From contig NZ_SJPU01000001.1 of assembly GCF_007860105.1 (NCBI RefSeq), positions 124,001 through 188,000 of the forward strand: DNA of 64,000 nucleotides, in the 5' to 3' direction. Position 1 is the first letter of the stretch. The number at the start of each line of letters is the position of its first letter. Under the pieces are notes generated by a model that made no database searches, had not been told where the DNA came from, and was given only the letters and a program-made list of their open reading frames with translations. The position numbers and the translations under genes were made by a program. This document shows positions 10,085 to 19,993 of this stretch, piece after piece. The DNA comes from Allorhodopirellula heiligendammensis. Lineage in GTDB: Bacteria; Planctomycetota; Planctomycetia; Pirellulales; Pirellulaceae.

Positions 10085-10665
10085 GTGTAAGCTTTTTCCC
10101 ACTCTGCGAGTCGACGTGCGAGTTCGGCGTCGTCGGGAATGCTGCCGGTATTTCGGAGCGACTCAAACGTCGTCTCAAACTCAGCGAGCGCGTGTTCAAT
10201 GTCACGTTTTGCTTCGATCCCAATTCGATCAAAGAACATCACCCCGTCGAGATGATCAACCTCATGCTGGACAACGCGTGCCAAGAACCCATCAAGCTCA
10301 ACATTAATTTCATTTCCTTGCAGATCGTAGCCTTGCAGCCGAACAGTCTTGGGCCGCTTCACCTGCGCGTACACGCCCGGAACGCTGAGGCACCCCTCCT
10401 GTCCGGATTCACTGCCCTTCGGACGATCGATCACTGGATTGATGACGATCCACTCTTCGCCCTCACCACGCTCCCCACTGGGGTTGGCGACGAACATCCG
10501 AATCGGCAGATCGACTTGATTGGCCGCCAGCCCGACGCCTTCGTTGTCGTACATCAGCTCCAACATCTCTGCAGCCATGCCGCGAAGTTTTGCGTCAACT
10601 CGTACAATGGGTCGACTGCGATGCTGCAGTGTCGGGTGAGGGTAATGGATGATCGAAAGGGTCAT
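10081..10665 (-). CDS. def: Peptide deformylase
   Basis: This 194-residue metalloprotease removes the N-formyl group from nascent proteins. All three motifs are present: GVGLAANQV, QEGCLSVPG (metal Cys) and VVQHEVDHLDG (HExxH-type His pair and Glu). The C-terminal tail of about 45 residues is rich in charged residues. Translationally coupled to fmt through a 4-base overlap, so the formylation and deformylation enzymes are made together. Confidence 0.96.
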   Translation of the reverse strand: MTLSIIHYPHPTLQHRSRPIVRVDAKLRGMAAEMLELMYDNEGVGLAANQVDLPIRMFVANPSGERGEGEEWIVINPVIDRPKGSESGQEGCLSVPGVYAQVKRPKTVRLQGYDLQGNEINVELDGFLARVVQHEVDHLDGVMFFDRIGIEAKRDIEHALAEFETTFESLRNTGSIPDDAELARRLAEWEKAYT

Positions 10666-11082
10666 GGCGTCGACAATAATCTGTAGATGGGAGGCATTCG
10701 GTGCAGCTGATTATGAAGCATGGGCGCGGATTTGATAAGAACCTGCAGATCGGGAGCCAATCGCAACCGCATCACGTCGATTCACACACCCCGGCAAGCG
10801 AGCGAACATCGCCGTCTGGCACGAACGTCAGTAACCGCTGGATGTGGCGATTGTATCGCTGGAGTGTGACGGCATTGGTGAAATCGATGTCGCTCGTGAT
10901 CGAGAGGTTGATTCGCCACGTGATCCACGACGGGGTTGGCTCCCGTGCGTGTTCCGAAAAATTCCTGCGTGAAAGATTCTGATTGGAGTGGTCATCCCGT
11001 TTGGGAGCCCTACTAACACTGCAGAGACCGCGACTCCGAGTCGACGCGGTCAAACCGAATCCTCCCCAACTGAGACCCCACG
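10666..11082. other. Intergenic region upstream of the fasciclin gene
   Basis: These 417 bases lie between divergent def and the fasciclin gene and should hold both promoters. Short open frames exist on both strands, but none has a recognisable protein feature or a ribosome site. I see no strong repeat. Confidence 0.55.
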
Positions 11083-12027
11083 ATGAAAAAGTTAATCTGC
11101 CTCGTAGCCATGTTTTCCACTTCCAGCCTGTCGGCCGGTGAGCAGTGTCCACTCGCTGCCGCTGCCGCCCACCAAAAGGCAACCACCCTCGTCGCAGCCC
11201 CTGCTGACACAACGGACGACATTGTCGACACTGCCGTCGCCGCCGGTCAGTTCAAGACACTCGTCGCTGCCGTCGAGGCCGCTGGCTTGGTCGACACGCT
11301 CAAGAGCGATGGGCCCTTCACTGTATTCGCGCCTACTGACGCTGCGTTCGCCAAGCTGCCATCAGGAACAGTCGAAGCCTTGCTCAAACCTGAGAATCGC
11401 AAGAAACTGCAAAACATCCTGACCTACCACGTCGTCTCCGGCAAAGTAATGGCGGCCGATGCTGCGAAGCTGAACAGTGCCAAGACGGTCGAAGGTCAAC
11501 CGCTCGTGATCAAGGCGAGCGACTCCGGCGTCATGATCAACAAGTCGAAGGTCGTGAAAGCCGATATCGTAACGAGCAACGGTGTGATCCACGTCATCGA
11601 TAGTGTACTGATGCCTGCTGATAAAGATATCGTTGCCACTGCTGCGGGGAGCAAAAACTTCTCCACGTTAGTGGCTGCGGTAAAAGCTGCCGGCCTCGTC
11701 GAAACGCTTCAAGGCGAAGGACCATTCACAGTCTTCGCTCCCACCGATGAGGCATTCGCAGCACTTCCCGAAGGCACAATCGCCAGCCTGCTCAAGCCCG
11801 AGAACAAGGGCAAGCTCGTGTCAATTCTGACCTATCACGTCGTCCCCGGTGCTGTCCTCGCGGCCGACGCGGCGAAGCTGTCCACGGCGAAGACCGTCAA
11901 CGGAGAAAAGCTCTCGATCAAGACAGCCGATGGGAAAGTGATGATTGATGATGCGACTGTCACTGCCGCTGACATCATGACGAGCAACGGCGTCGTCCAC
12001 GTCATCGATCACGTGCTGATGCCCTAG
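11083..12027 (+). CDS. Secreted protein with two fasciclin (FAS1) domains
   Basis: A signal peptide ([18 protein letters not shown]) is followed by two FAS1 domains of about 130 residues each. Each has the H1 box ([17 protein letters not shown] and [17 protein letters not shown]), the YHVV motif and the H2 box ([14 protein letters not shown] and [14 protein letters not shown]). The two copies are very alike, pointing to recent tandem duplication. FAS1 proteins act in cell adhesion or the extracellular matrix. No membrane anchor or sorting signal is visible after the second domain. Confidence 0.93.
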   Translation: MKKLICLVAMFSTSSLSAGEQCPLAAAAAHQKATTLVAAPADTTDDIVDTAVAAGQFKTLVAAVEAAGLVDTLKSDGPFTVFAPTDAAFAKLPSGTVEALLKPENRKKLQNILTYHVVSGKVMAADAAKLNSAKTVEGQPLVIKASDSGVMINKSKVVKADIVTSNGVIHVIDSVLMPADKDIVATAAGSKNFSTLVAAVKAAGLVETLQGEGPFTVFAPTDEAFAALPEGTIASLLKPENKGKLVSILTYHVVPGAVLAADAAKLSTAKTVNGEKLSIKTADGKVMIDDATVTAADIMTSNGVVHVIDHVLMP

Positions 12028-12036
12028 ATCGTTTGC

Positions 12037-12055
12037 GAATCAATGCAGTTGATTC
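12037..12055. other. Short hairpin just after the fasciclin gene
   Basis: A perfect 7-bp inverted repeat (GAATCAA / TTGATTC, 5-base loop) begins 10 bases after the stop codon. No clear U-run follows on either strand, so a terminator role is only possible. Confidence 0.4.
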
Positions 12056-12082
12056 ACAAAGATTAAACCACAATGAGGCCTG

Positions 12083-12135
12083 TCCTCGAACATCTTGGCA
12101 CCCTGAATATTCAGGGGCCATTCGGTGTTCGAGGA
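12083..12135. repeat. 53-bp near-perfect inverted repeat between convergent genes
   Basis: Outer arms of 10 bp (TCCTCGAACA and TGTTCGAGGA) enclose 4-bp arms (TGGC/GCCA), which enclose a perfect 16-bp palindrome at 12101-12116. The whole can fold into one long hairpin with small internal loops. It lies between the convergent fasciclin and FAD-oxidoreductase genes, so it could be a bidirectional transcription end, a protein-binding site or an mRNA stabiliser. Confidence 0.75.
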
Positions 12136-12237
12136 TTTCGGCGTTGCAGACTGACTGCGTTTTTTATCGAGATCCTCACCTCGATCCAATCTGAACACAA
12201 ACTCGTGTCCTGCATACGTGCGATCACACCTTTGCCG

Positions 12238-14313
12238 CTAAGGATTCGTTGGCAGTAGCTGAACGGCGTCGACGATTACAAACCCTACCGTCTGCATGTT
12301 GCTGATGGAAATGGTGGTCTCGCCCTCACCTCCCAATTGGACTTCACCGATCAACTGGAAGCGTTCACCTGCCGGTAACGGCTGGGTTTGGTCTACCTTG
12401 AATCGTTTCACGTAGGCACCATTAGTGACGGTCACGGGAACACTCCTGGCGCGGGTTTCGTGTGCGGAGTAAGCCATCCTCAGTTGGTAGGAACCGGCGT
12501 CCGGCACTTGGACGCGAAACGTTGCTGCGGACGCGCCGTCACCAACCGCTGCGGAGTCTTTTTCGCCACTGAAGAGATAGCCGCGACCGATGTAGGGTTT
12601 GAATCCGGTCGAGCGAGACCACTGACCGGTGAGCTCCGCTGCAGCATCATCGAGCACGATTCCTGACAAGCTCTCCAGAGCGATTGAACCGTCAGCCGCT
12701 GGCAGGTCAGTGACGTCGGGCAGTTCGAGGACTTGGTGTTGTGCTAACAGGCGTTCCCGAAGCTGCGGATAGGGCAGTTCCTGCACGGCAACGCCGTGCT
12801 CAGCCGCCAGTGCCGCAGCGACTCCAGCGCTCTGGCCAAGAATCATCCACGTTCCCTCGATTCGCAGCGACGAGATGCCGACGTGCGTACACGACAGGGC
12901 AACAGGGACGAGCAGGTTATCGCATTGCTCGGGTTTGGGCAGGATTGCGCGGTAGGGAACATGATAGGCGAAGCCCTGTTTTGGGTTCGCCCGACGGACC
13001 GGAAAGATGGTTCCTTCGTTGATCACGCCGCCGTCTTGCAGTGCGACGCGCTGGCAATCGTGCGAGTCAATCGGAAATGACGAGATCGCGATGGGATCGT
13101 CTTTTTCGGGTTCCTCCAGAATGTCTTTTTCAGTGATCACGTACATGCCTTTCATACGCCGCGACTCCCGCACATAGAGTGCGGGTGAGAAGTGGTCGTG
13201 ACTTGCAAACTCGTCTTTGCAGAACCCCAGACTTGCGTAGCTATTGCGGATGTCGGCGGGCACAGCAGGATCTGTGACGAGGAAGTGGATGAACTCCAGC
13301 GTGTATTGCTTGTGCGCCTCCCAGATTGCGCGCCGTCCCGCTTCATCGGCTGAGTGCCAATCGTTTGCGCCACCGACTAGCCCCAATGAAAATTGACCAC
13401 CGATCGAGTTATTGCCGTCGAGTTTCCCGCCGGGCAGCGGATAGAGGTCGAATCCAACCCGCACGCCAGTCTGCAGGGCTCTTCGCATGACTTCAAACCG
13501 GGCCGGGTCATAATTCGCGGGGCTGGGTATCGCCACGCGGTTGTCGGGATCCGCGGTCAAACACAATCGAAAACTGTAAATCATGACGTTGCGATCACCC
13601 GCGTCGTCCGGCCCGGCAGCAGCGGTCGTGACCAGCGGCAGCAAGTTACCATTGGCATCGAAGCCGTTGATGTCCATCTTGGCTTTTGGATACTGTTTGC
13701 CCGCCCGCGACTCACCGTACTCCGCACGGCTTTCGCGCCCGATCGTCCATTGGACACCCGCGGCCGCCATCAGATCACCTTCATAGGTGCCATCGACAAA
13801 TACTCTAGCCGAGAACGTTCCGTTCTTGGTCACCACGGATGTGATCCGCGGCCCCTCTTTGGTCACAGACGTCAGATATCGCTGAGTCAGCACAGTAACC
13901 CCAGCTTCATCGAGCATCTGCTTGGTCACCCGCATCGCCACGTGCGGTTCGAACGTCCAACGCGATTGATCCTTCGTCGCTGGGTCGTATGGGGCCGGAA
14001 GGCCTCGATCGGTGTAATCCATCACCACACGCCTGTGCCACTCATCGAACAGTCCCATCACCGTTTCGCGAACCATCTGGTTGGAGTCGCAATGGCTTAG
14101 CCCGCCAGTATTCATGGCGCCGATGTGATCGGTCGGTTCCAGCAAGATGACCGATGCGCCCTCGCGGGCAGCAGCGATCGCCGCACAAAAACCGCCTGGC
14201 GTCGATCCATAGACGACCACGTCAGCTCGGTTGTCGGCCATCACCCCTGACTGGGAGGCTGCGAGAAGTGCGATGCACAGGCAGACGTGTCGGAATAGGG
14301 ACATGCTAAACAT
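12238..14313 (-). CDS. Secreted FAD-dependent oxidoreductase with Golvesin/Xly-like C-terminal domain
   Basis: This 691-residue protein has a signal peptide (ending near GVMADN) followed by a Rossmann FAD-binding start (ADVVVYGSTPGGFCAAIAAA) with the ILLEPTDHIGAMNTGGLSH segment of the family often annotated as xanthan-lyase-related FAD oxidoreductases. The last ~110 residues (GYLFSGEKD to FVIVDAVQLLP) look like the beta-sandwich found at the C-terminus of golvesin and xanthan lyase. It may oxidise sugars or sugar derivatives in the periplasm, but the substrate is unknown. A second in-frame ATG at 14304 is an equally good start. Adjacent to a GH32-like gene on the same strand. Confidence 0.82.
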   Translation of the reverse strand: MFSMSLFRHVCLCIALLAASQSGVMADNRADVVVYGSTPGGFCAAIAAAREGASVILLEPTDHIGAMNTGGLSHCDSNQMVRETVMGLFDEWHRRVVMDYTDRGLPAPYDPATKDQSRWTFEPHVAMRVTKQMLDEAGVTVLTQRYLTSVTKEGPRITSVVTKNGTFSARVFVDGTYEGDLMAAAGVQWTIGRESRAEYGESRAGKQYPKAKMDINGFDANGNLLPLVTTAAAGPDDAGDRNVMIYSFRLCLTADPDNRVAIPSPANYDPARFEVMRRALQTGVRVGFDLYPLPGGKLDGNNSIGGQFSLGLVGGANDWHSADEAGRRAIWEAHKQYTLEFIHFLVTDPAVPADIRNSYASLGFCKDEFASHDHFSPALYVRESRRMKGMYVITEKDILEEPEKDDPIAISSFPIDSHDCQRVALQDGGVINEGTIFPVRRANPKQGFAYHVPYRAILPKPEQCDNLLVPVALSCTHVGISSLRIEGTWMILGQSAGVAAALAAEHGVAVQELPYPQLRERLLAQHQVLELPDVTDLPAADGSIALESLSGIVLDDAAAELTGQWSRSTGFKPYIGRGYLFSGEKDSAAVGDGASAATFRVQVPDAGSYQLRMAYSAHETRARSVPVTVTNGAYVKRFKVDQTQPLPAGERFQLIGEVQLGGEGETTISISNMQTVGFVIVDAVQLLPTNP

Positions 14314-14401
14314 TCGGAGGGGGTGAGAGGGCGGCAGAGGTCCCTGAGTCTAGTCCATGCTGACACCACGCGTGGTGACGTACCGCATGCCTGCGACTCC
14401 C

Positions 14402-15994
14402 TCAACCACTCGCCAAATGCTCGTCGCTCTGGCTCGGTGAGGCCAATCTCACCAACTCGACCCCGTCCAGCCGGAGCACGGCGGTTTCGAGATACACCCC
14501 CACGTGGCCGCACTGAAAATGCTGATCGGCGAGCGACAGCACCACCCGCCCATCGACGCTCAGCTCGATGTAACTGCCGAACGCAATCAACTTAATTTCA
14601 GCCTGTCCGCGTGTCTCGCTGTGCCAAAAGCCCGCTTGGAGTGGCTCAAACTGCATCATCTGGTCCCCCGTGGCCTGCGAATCCGTCCCCCAGCCACGCA
14701 GTTGGGCGACGCCCTTGTGCAGATCCAACGAGAGATAGTATCCGTCGCGTGTATCGGGATCGATACGAAAGACGAGTCCGCACTTGCCGAGGCCCTGGAG
14801 ATCCATTTTCGCCTGCATGCGAAAATTCTCGAGTTCGCCATCAAAGACGAAGGCCTGGAAGCCGCTCTGGCAAGCGAGTTCGAGATAATCCTGGTCGACT
14901 CGGCAGACCTGCTCGCTCGGCCCCACATCCTCGATCAGGGGATTGGCACAACGGACATCAATGGACTCGCGAACGTAGTTCTCGATGCCTTCAAAGGTGA
15001 CCGCACGCAACAGTCCCGTTTCGGTTTGGACGAGCCGCTTCGGTGGCGGCATGAGGTTGTCCTGCGTCCGATCGTCACGGTGCATGGAGTAGAAATTCCA
15101 TAGCAGCCAGCCTGTTTCGTCCCGGCAAACTCGCCCCGCATAGTTTCCCTGGGCCAGCAACACATTGTCATGATAGCTCTGCCAGTGCTCACGTAGTGCA
15201 TCAGCATGCCAATAGCGGATTTTGGCATCCTCTCGAATGCTGCCGATCAGGTAGTGATCGTCACCCAATCGGATCAGATTGGGAACCTCGATATCGTCGT
15301 ACATGCGCGGGTGATGCAACGGCTTCTGGGCGACGAAATGGTTGGGTGACACCTCTTTCATGAGCGCCACGCAGCCCCGCCGAACCACCGGGCCGTGATT
15401 GGCACGGGCAGCGGCCAGCAACCATCCGTCTTCGCCATCGTGGAAGTAAAACGGATCGCGAAAACTGATCCAGTGCCGTCCTTCGTCGAGCGACGCTTCG
15501 TAGAACCTCGGGTCCGGCTCCAGCGGGAAACAGCTCTCGCGATCGAAAGGTGCGTCGGCCCGCCGCTCCGGTTTTAGCCGACTGGCTTGAAGAGCCTGTT
15601 TGACCAGTTGCGGATCACGCGGTCCACGGTGGTCTTCCCAGTGCACCGGTGATTTTTCCCAGTGAAATAGATCTTCGCTGACCGCCAAACCCAGCCGTTG
15701 GTAGTCCCCTTGGTCACGTCGCGACAGCCCTGTGTAAAACATCCTCCACCGACCCTCCTGGTTCGGGTCCGGCGATACGTGCATCGTCCACAGCATCAGG
15801 TCGTCCCAACTACCAGGCTCCCCGATAAATAACGCGTTATTCACCCGACGCCAATTCAAGGCGTCCGTGCTGACCGCGTGGGCGATGAAATCGTGATTGG
15901 GTAGCACGAGGTGAAACAGGTGGTACAGGCCGTCGTGATACAGCACATCGACATCGCCGATGGTTTTCCGACTACCGGTAATCTCGGAAAACAT
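14402..15994 (-). CDS. GH32-like (five-bladed propeller) glycoside hydrolase, probably cytoplasmic
   Basis: The 530-residue protein has [15 protein letters not shown] near the start (propeller blade with a possible nucleophile Asp), [22 protein letters not shown] (the RDP motif of GH32/GH43/GH68) and [10 protein letters not shown]. The C-terminal ~180 residues, with [18 protein letters not shown], look like the concanavalin-like beta-sandwich of GH32. No signal peptide is seen. It may act on fructosides or related sugars, though GH43/DUF-type alternatives remain. Placed next to the FAD oxidoreductase, suggesting a small carbohydrate locus. Confidence 0.72.
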   Translation of the reverse strand: MFSEITGSRKTIGDVDVLYHDGLYHLFHLVLPNHDFIAHAVSTDALNWRRVNNALFIGEPGSWDDLMLWTMHVSPDPNQEGRWRMFYTGLSRRDQGDYQRLGLAVSEDLFHWEKSPVHWEDHRGPRDPQLVKQALQASRLKPERRADAPFDRESCFPLEPDPRFYEASLDEGRHWISFRDPFYFHDGEDGWLLAAARANHGPVVRRGCVALMKEVSPNHFVAQKPLHHPRMYDDIEVPNLIRLGDDHYLIGSIREDAKIRYWHADALREHWQSYHDNVLLAQGNYAGRVCRDETGWLLWNFYSMHRDDRTQDNLMPPPKRLVQTETGLLRAVTFEGIENYVRESIDVRCANPLIEDVGPSEQVCRVDQDYLELACQSGFQAFVFDGELENFRMQAKMDLQGLGKCGLVFRIDPDTRDGYYLSLDLHKGVAQLRGWGTDSQATGDQMMQFEPLQAGFWHSETRGQAEIKLIAFGSYIELSVDGRVVLSLADQHFQCGHVGVYLETAVLRLDGVELVRLASPSQSDEHLASG

Positions 15995-16155
15995 GGGTCA
16001 TCCAATCGTGAGGGGGAGAATAGTGTCGATCAAGGCATGCCGCCGCAAAGAAACGCCCGACTCGACTGGACTTCGTCGCTACGAGAACGCTAGAGTGATC
16101 AGGTTCCCATGATACACAGATTTTTTCGCTTGTTTACTCAGGAAGGACGCACCGC

Positions 16156-16935
16156 GTGTTTGTTGCTGCTTCGACTTTATGTTGGCCCGATCTAGAACTG
16201 CAAGCTGCAATCGAGCTGCTCCAGGATCTCGATTTCACCGCTGTCGAAATCGCGATCCAGGAATCGATCGGTCCTATCCGGCCAAATGAATTGCTTCAAG
16301 ACGAGGCCCGCGCTGTTCAGATTCTTCGCTCCAGTCACCGCATGGACATCAGCGGCTATCGCGTGGAACTATCGACGACGGGCGACGAACATTACGAGCA
16401 GTTTCATACGCTGTGCCGGATCGCCAAGGCGACCAAGGTAGTCAATATTTCTGTTCCATCGGCTGAAAAGGGTACTCCCTTTAACGAAGAAGTCGAGCAT
16501 TTGAAGCGGCTCGTCGCCATCGCAGAAGGTGAAGGCGTGCGGCTGAGCGTGCGGTGCATGCTCGGTTGCCTCAGCGAAGACCCCGATACCTTGTTGGTGC
16601 TGTGCAATAACATCGAAGGACTCGGAATTGCCCTGGATCCGTCCGTGGCGCTGATCGCTTCGGCTGGGAACCCCGCCGTTGCCAAAGCGATGGCGGTCGG
16701 CAAAGGCTTCGATCAACTCTTGAAATTTGTCACCAACGTCCAGCTCCGCGATACCAGTAAAGACAAATTCCAGGTCAGTGTCGGTCAAGGGGAAATCGAC
16801 TACGGCAAAATCGTCACCCAGCTCGAACGGGAAAAATACAACCGGGCGCTGACCGTCGACATGAGTCCGATGGAAGAGCACGATCACCGCGTCGAATTAC
16901 GAAAACTACGGCGTCTGTTGGAGTCATTAATTTAG
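16156..16935 (+). CDS. Sugar phosphate isomerase/epimerase-like TIM barrel protein
   Basis: This 259-residue protein has the xylose-isomerase-like TIM-barrel pattern: FVAASTLCWPDL at the first strand, DFTAVEIAIQE, a strand with VVNISVPSAEKGTPF, a metal-site region ALDPSVALIASAG, LRDTSKDKFQVSVGQGEIDY near strand 7, and YNRALTVDMSP at the last strand. It starts at GTG. Family members act on sugar phosphates, inositols or hydroxypyruvate; the substrate cannot be told. It is 9 bases upstream of the NUDIX gene. Confidence 0.78.
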   Translation: MFVAASTLCWPDLELQAAIELLQDLDFTAVEIAIQESIGPIRPNELLQDEARAVQILRSSHRMDISGYRVELSTTGDEHYEQFHTLCRIAKATKVVNISVPSAEKGTPFNEEVEHLKRLVAIAEGEGVRLSVRCMLGCLSEDPDTLLVLCNNIEGLGIALDPSVALIASAGNPAVAKAMAVGKGFDQLLKFVTNVQLRDTSKDKFQVSVGQGEIDYGKIVTQLEREKYNRALTVDMSPMEEHDHRVELRKLRRLLESLI

Positions 16936-16944
16936 GCTGCTACC

Positions 16945-17838
16945 GTGAATGACAACCTCCCTGTGGACGGTCGAAACCGCCGGTCAACGAATCCGACTAC
17001 CGACGGCTGGAGACGTCCGTCAACGATTGTAGCCGCCCCGCCCCGTCGTTCCGAACGGGAAATTGTCAGCCCGTGTTCGTCCGAGATGGCCACGCGGCTA
17101 AGCGAGCGATTGACCGAACTCCGCACCAGCACCAGACGAGATGGTCTGCAGTGGAACATGACTCCACAGCTCGCCTATGGCCGCCATCGCGGCCCCGCTC
17201 GTATGAATTCTCGCCAAGCCGCCGTGGCGGTGGGATTGTATTTCGACCCTGATGAGGGTTGGATCGTCCCGCTCACTCGTCGTCCCCACGCCCTGCGGCA
17301 TCATGGCGGCCAAATCTGTTTTCCCGGTGGACGCATCGAGGCAGGCGAGACGCCCACCGCAGCGGCGCTACGCGAATTTGAGGAAGAACTCGGCATCGCC
17401 GCGGACGTGGTCGAAATCTGTGGTGAACTGCCGATGCAGTATGTCTACGCCAGCGACAACGAAGTCACCCCAGTGGTATGTGTGCTCCGGAAACCCAGTC
17501 GGCCATGGCAACCCGACCCAGCAGAAGTCGACGAAGTCATCCATCTGCCCCTCCAGATCCCCTGTCAGCGATCCTCGGTAGGCTCGTTTTGGCACCAGCG
17601 ATGCGTTCAGGCCGCCCGGGACCCCCAGATCGATGTCGCGGAGTTTCGCTTCAGCGCACCCGCATTTGAATATCAGTCGCTGCGAATTTGGGGCGCCACC
17701 GCCGTGATCCTGGACCAGTTGGCCCAGTGTTTGCAGCCTATTGGATTCCGCTCCCCCGAGCGAACGAATCTGCCAACTTGGCCGATTCGCTGTTTTGGCA
17801 CAACCGAGGCCACTGGTCTACGAACCCCTTCCCGGTAA
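16945..17838 (+). CDS. NUDIX hydrolase (CoA pyrophosphatase-like)
   Basis: The Nudix box is complete (GRIEAGETPTAAALREFEEE followed by LG), preceded by RRPHALRHHGGQICFPGG, the UPF0035-type extension seen in CoA/acyl-CoA pyrophosphatases (CoAse, NudL). The protein would hydrolyse nucleoside diphosphates linked to another moiety. The first ~47 residues are low in conservation and rich in Arg/Ser; the true start may be the ATG at 17086 (MATRLSERLTEL) or the one at 17158. Confidence 0.85.
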   Translation: MNDNLPVDGRNRRSTNPTTDGWRRPSTIVAAPPRRSEREIVSPCSSEMATRLSERLTELRTSTRRDGLQWNMTPQLAYGRHRGPARMNSRQAAVAVGLYFDPDEGWIVPLTRRPHALRHHGGQICFPGGRIEAGETPTAAALREFEEELGIAADVVEICGELPMQYVYASDNEVTPVVCVLRKPSRPWQPDPAEVDEVIHLPLQIPCQRSSVGSFWHQRCVQAARDPQIDVAEFRFSAPAFEYQSLRIWGATAVILDQLAQCLQPIGFRSPERTNLPTWPIRCFGTTEATGLRTPSR

Positions 17839-17882
17839 ATTGTGTCCATCCTACTCAACTCTCCTTTTAGCAGGAAACAATC

Positions 17883-18206
17883 ATGGCCTCTGATGCGGTA
17901 AAAGAATTCACCGACGACAACTTCGACACTGAAGTCCTCAATAGCGACGCAGCAGTGCTCGTGGACTTCTGGGCACCTTGGTGCGGCCCCTGCCGCCAGA
18001 TCGCTCCGATGATCGAAGAGCTCGCTACCGAAAACCCAGGCGTCTCGATTGGCAAAGTCAACATTGACGAAAACCCCGGTGTGGCGCAAAAGTTCGGCAT
18101 CAACAGCATCCCTACCTTGTTGCTGTTCAAGAACGGTGAAATCTCCGAAAGTTTCGTCGGCGTGCGTCCCAAAGCGGCGCTCCAACAAGCCATCTCGGCG
18201 GTATGA
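17883..18206 (+). CDS. trxA: Thioredoxin
   Basis: A 107-residue single-domain thioredoxin with the catalytic WCGPC in VDFWAPWCGPCRQIAP, the buried Asp upstream (AAVLVDF), and the cis-Pro loop (INSIPTLLLFKNG). It is a cytoplasmic disulfide reductase. A ribosome site (AGCAGGA) precedes the ATG. No partner gene in an operon is seen. Confidence 0.97.
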   Translation: MASDAVKEFTDDNFDTEVLNSDAAVLVDFWAPWCGPCRQIAPMIEELATENPGVSIGKVNIDENPGVAQKFGINSIPTLLLFKNGEISESFVGVRPKAALQQAISAV

Positions 18207-18419
18207 ATTTGATTTTTTGCCGCAGAGCACTCAAGTTCCGCGTCGCGAATGTCGAATGAACGGGTAGCAACGAAATTGACGCTCCGATTAGAAAAAAACA
18301 GGGCTGCCCGCCCTTCCTAACCGGAGCAATTTCTGCGAAGTTTATCGCTGCCGCAGACGTCTCTTCCCAGAGCGTTTGTCATCACAAAAAACGGTGATGA
18401 AGGAGGCAACGATTAACAA

Positions 18420-18492
18420 GGCGACGTGGCCAAGTGGCTAAGGCGAAGGATTGCAAATCCTTTATTCGTCGGTTCGAATCCGACCGTCGCCT
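18420..18492 (+). tRNA. tRNA-Cys (GCA)
   Basis: A 73-nt cloverleaf: acceptor GGCGACG pairs with CGTCGCC, the anticodon stem-loop AGGATTGCAAATCCT gives anticodon GCA, and the T arm reads GTCGGTTCGAATCCGAC. A T-run follows and could end transcription. Confidence 0.96.
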
Positions 18493-18617
18493 CTATTTTT
18501 TGTCAGTGCCTCGGATTGACCAATGCATCCGAGCATCGCAAAATGTGACTCCGCTGAGCACACTCATCCGACGAGTTGTGCCCAGCACCCATTAGTGGCC
18601 ATTACGGCCACACAGCC

Positions 18618-18659
18618 GCCCTTGTAGCTCAGTTGGTAGAGCAACGGACTCTTAATCCG
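18618..18659 (+). other. attL: 5' fragment of tRNA-Lys
   Basis: These 42 bases are identical to bases 58925-58966, the 5' part of tRNA-Lys up to the end of the anticodon stem. Sequence identity ends abruptly at both sides. The 3' half of the tRNA is missing here. This is the left end of the integrated element, made when recombination moved the chromosome's original tRNA 5' half away from its 3' half. Confidence 0.95.
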
Positions 18660-19234
18660 AAACCAAGGGAACGCCAAACGGCGATTTTCACGGCGTTTTC
18701 CGCCACTTCTGCTATCATGCCAAGTTGCACAGTGTAGCACAATAGACACGGAAATACATCGTTTCAGGTGTCGCGACACCAGGCCTTGACTGAGGCGATC
18801 GGGCGTGCTTTTTCTATCGCAACAGAAACCCCTGATAGGGTTGGCCGCAGCCTATTCGCAAGGCATGCCTGGTTCCGACAGTGCTGGATGGAAAACGGAA
18901 CCTGCCGAGTTGCATTGCCGCGTCGGCGGAAGCAATAGGGCATAAACTAGGAGGTGCGCTCCAGCAGCGAGTTTGCATCGGGCCAACCCGCGTGAAAGAG
19001 ATCGAGCCGCCTGCCGACGCGGGCGGACTCGGTCGCCCACCAGCCACCCCCCCCGGCAGGCGGCAGGTCAAAAAAATCCTCTGGGTCCTTCCGCCGGGAG
19101 CTTCACCTCCGACCCGGGCAGGGAACGGGCGGCTTTAGAGACACACTTTCCCGTCCTTTGGTCGGCCGGACGGACGGTCGAAAAAAAACCGGCGAGGATC
19201 GCCGGTTATGTTGGTGGGATTTTTTCGCTGGCGG
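18660..19234. other. Gene-free left end of the prophage
   Basis: No gene is supported in these 575 bases. A perfect 14-bp palindrome (GGTGTCGCGACACC) lies at 18767-18780. Its half GGTGTCG occurs twice beside attR, so it may be an integrase or excisionase arm site. Confidence 0.6.
19181..19207 (-). terminator. Intrinsic terminator of the leftward late operon
   Basis: On the - strand a 9-bp stem (AACCGGCGA / TCGCCGGTT) with a 3-base loop is followed directly by eight T residues including the stem end. It lies 28 bases after the methyltransferase stop codon and would end the long leftward transcript. Confidence 0.9.
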
Positions 19235-19993
19235 CTAGGCTGGGTGAGCGGCCAGGGTTTCGCGGATCCACGTCTCGGCCGTTTCGTAATGGTGGGCGTC
19301 GGTTTCGATGCCGATATAGCGGCGGCCGGATTTGATCGCAGCGACGCCCATTGTGCCGGAGCCGGCGAAAGGGTCGAGGATCGTGCCGCTAGGCGGGATC
19401 GGTTGGGCGAGAGCGGCGAGGAGGTCGACCGGCTTGCCGCACATGTGCCGCTTTTCGGCTGGCTTGATGCGGTGGGTGTGGCAGCCGGGGAACGGGCCGG
19501 CGTGGGTGGCTTTGTTGCAGGGTCCGTTGGTTCCCCAGGCAACGTACTCGCATTGGTGGCGGAAGTAGCCTTTGTGCGGGGCTCGGCTCGAGGCGGTTTT
19601 GTCCCACGCGATGATGCCGCGCCAGATGAAGCCGGCTGTTTGGAGGGCGTCGGTGAGCGTGGGGAGTTGCCGCCAATCCGAGAACACTTGGCAGTAGGCT
19701 CCGGGTTTGGCGATGCGTCGGCATTGGCGGAGCCAGAGGTCGCACCATGCTAGCCAGGATCGTGTGTCGCGGTTGTCGCCGCTGAATTCGGCGTGCTTTC
19801 GGGCGACGCCGTTGTCTTGGTACTTCGCAGACGGCTTTTGATTGCGATCACCACGGGTAAACCCGCCGGAGGAATAGGGCGGATCGGTGATAATCGCATC
19901 GACGCTCTCCGGTGCAAGTGCCGGCAGCACTTCCATCGAATCAGCGTGGTAGAGAGTCACGCGGCCGCAGTCGCTTTGGAAGGTTGGGGTCAT
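19235..19993 (-). CDS. Phage DNA methyltransferase (N4/N6, beta-class)
   Basis: A 252-residue SAM-dependent methyltransferase. Catalytic motif IV is DPPY (near residue 37) and comes before the SAM-binding motif I, DPFAGSGTMGVA (near residue 215), which defines the beta-class order. The start at 19993 overlaps the upstream stop (ATGA); the frame is open further back but that part is non-coding in look. No restriction enzyme is adjacent, so it is probably an orphan methylase protecting phage DNA or altering host expression. Confidence 0.88.
   Translation of the reverse strand: MTPTFQSDCGRVTLYHADSMEVLPALAPESVDAIITDPPYSSGGFTRGDRNQKPSAKYQDNGVARKHAEFSGDNRDTRSWLAWCDLWLRQCRRIAKPGAYCQVFSDWRQLPTLTDALQTAGFIWRGIIAWDKTASSRAPHKGYFRHQCEYVAWGTNGPCNKATHAGPFPGCHTHRIKPAEKRHMCGKPVDLLAALAQPIPPSGTILDPFAGSGTMGVAAIKSGRRYIGIETDAHHYETAETWIRETLAAHPA

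Noticed and set aside
10701..10982. Open frames on both strands upstream of the fasciclin gene
   Set aside because: No ribosome site, no known features, mutually overlapping.
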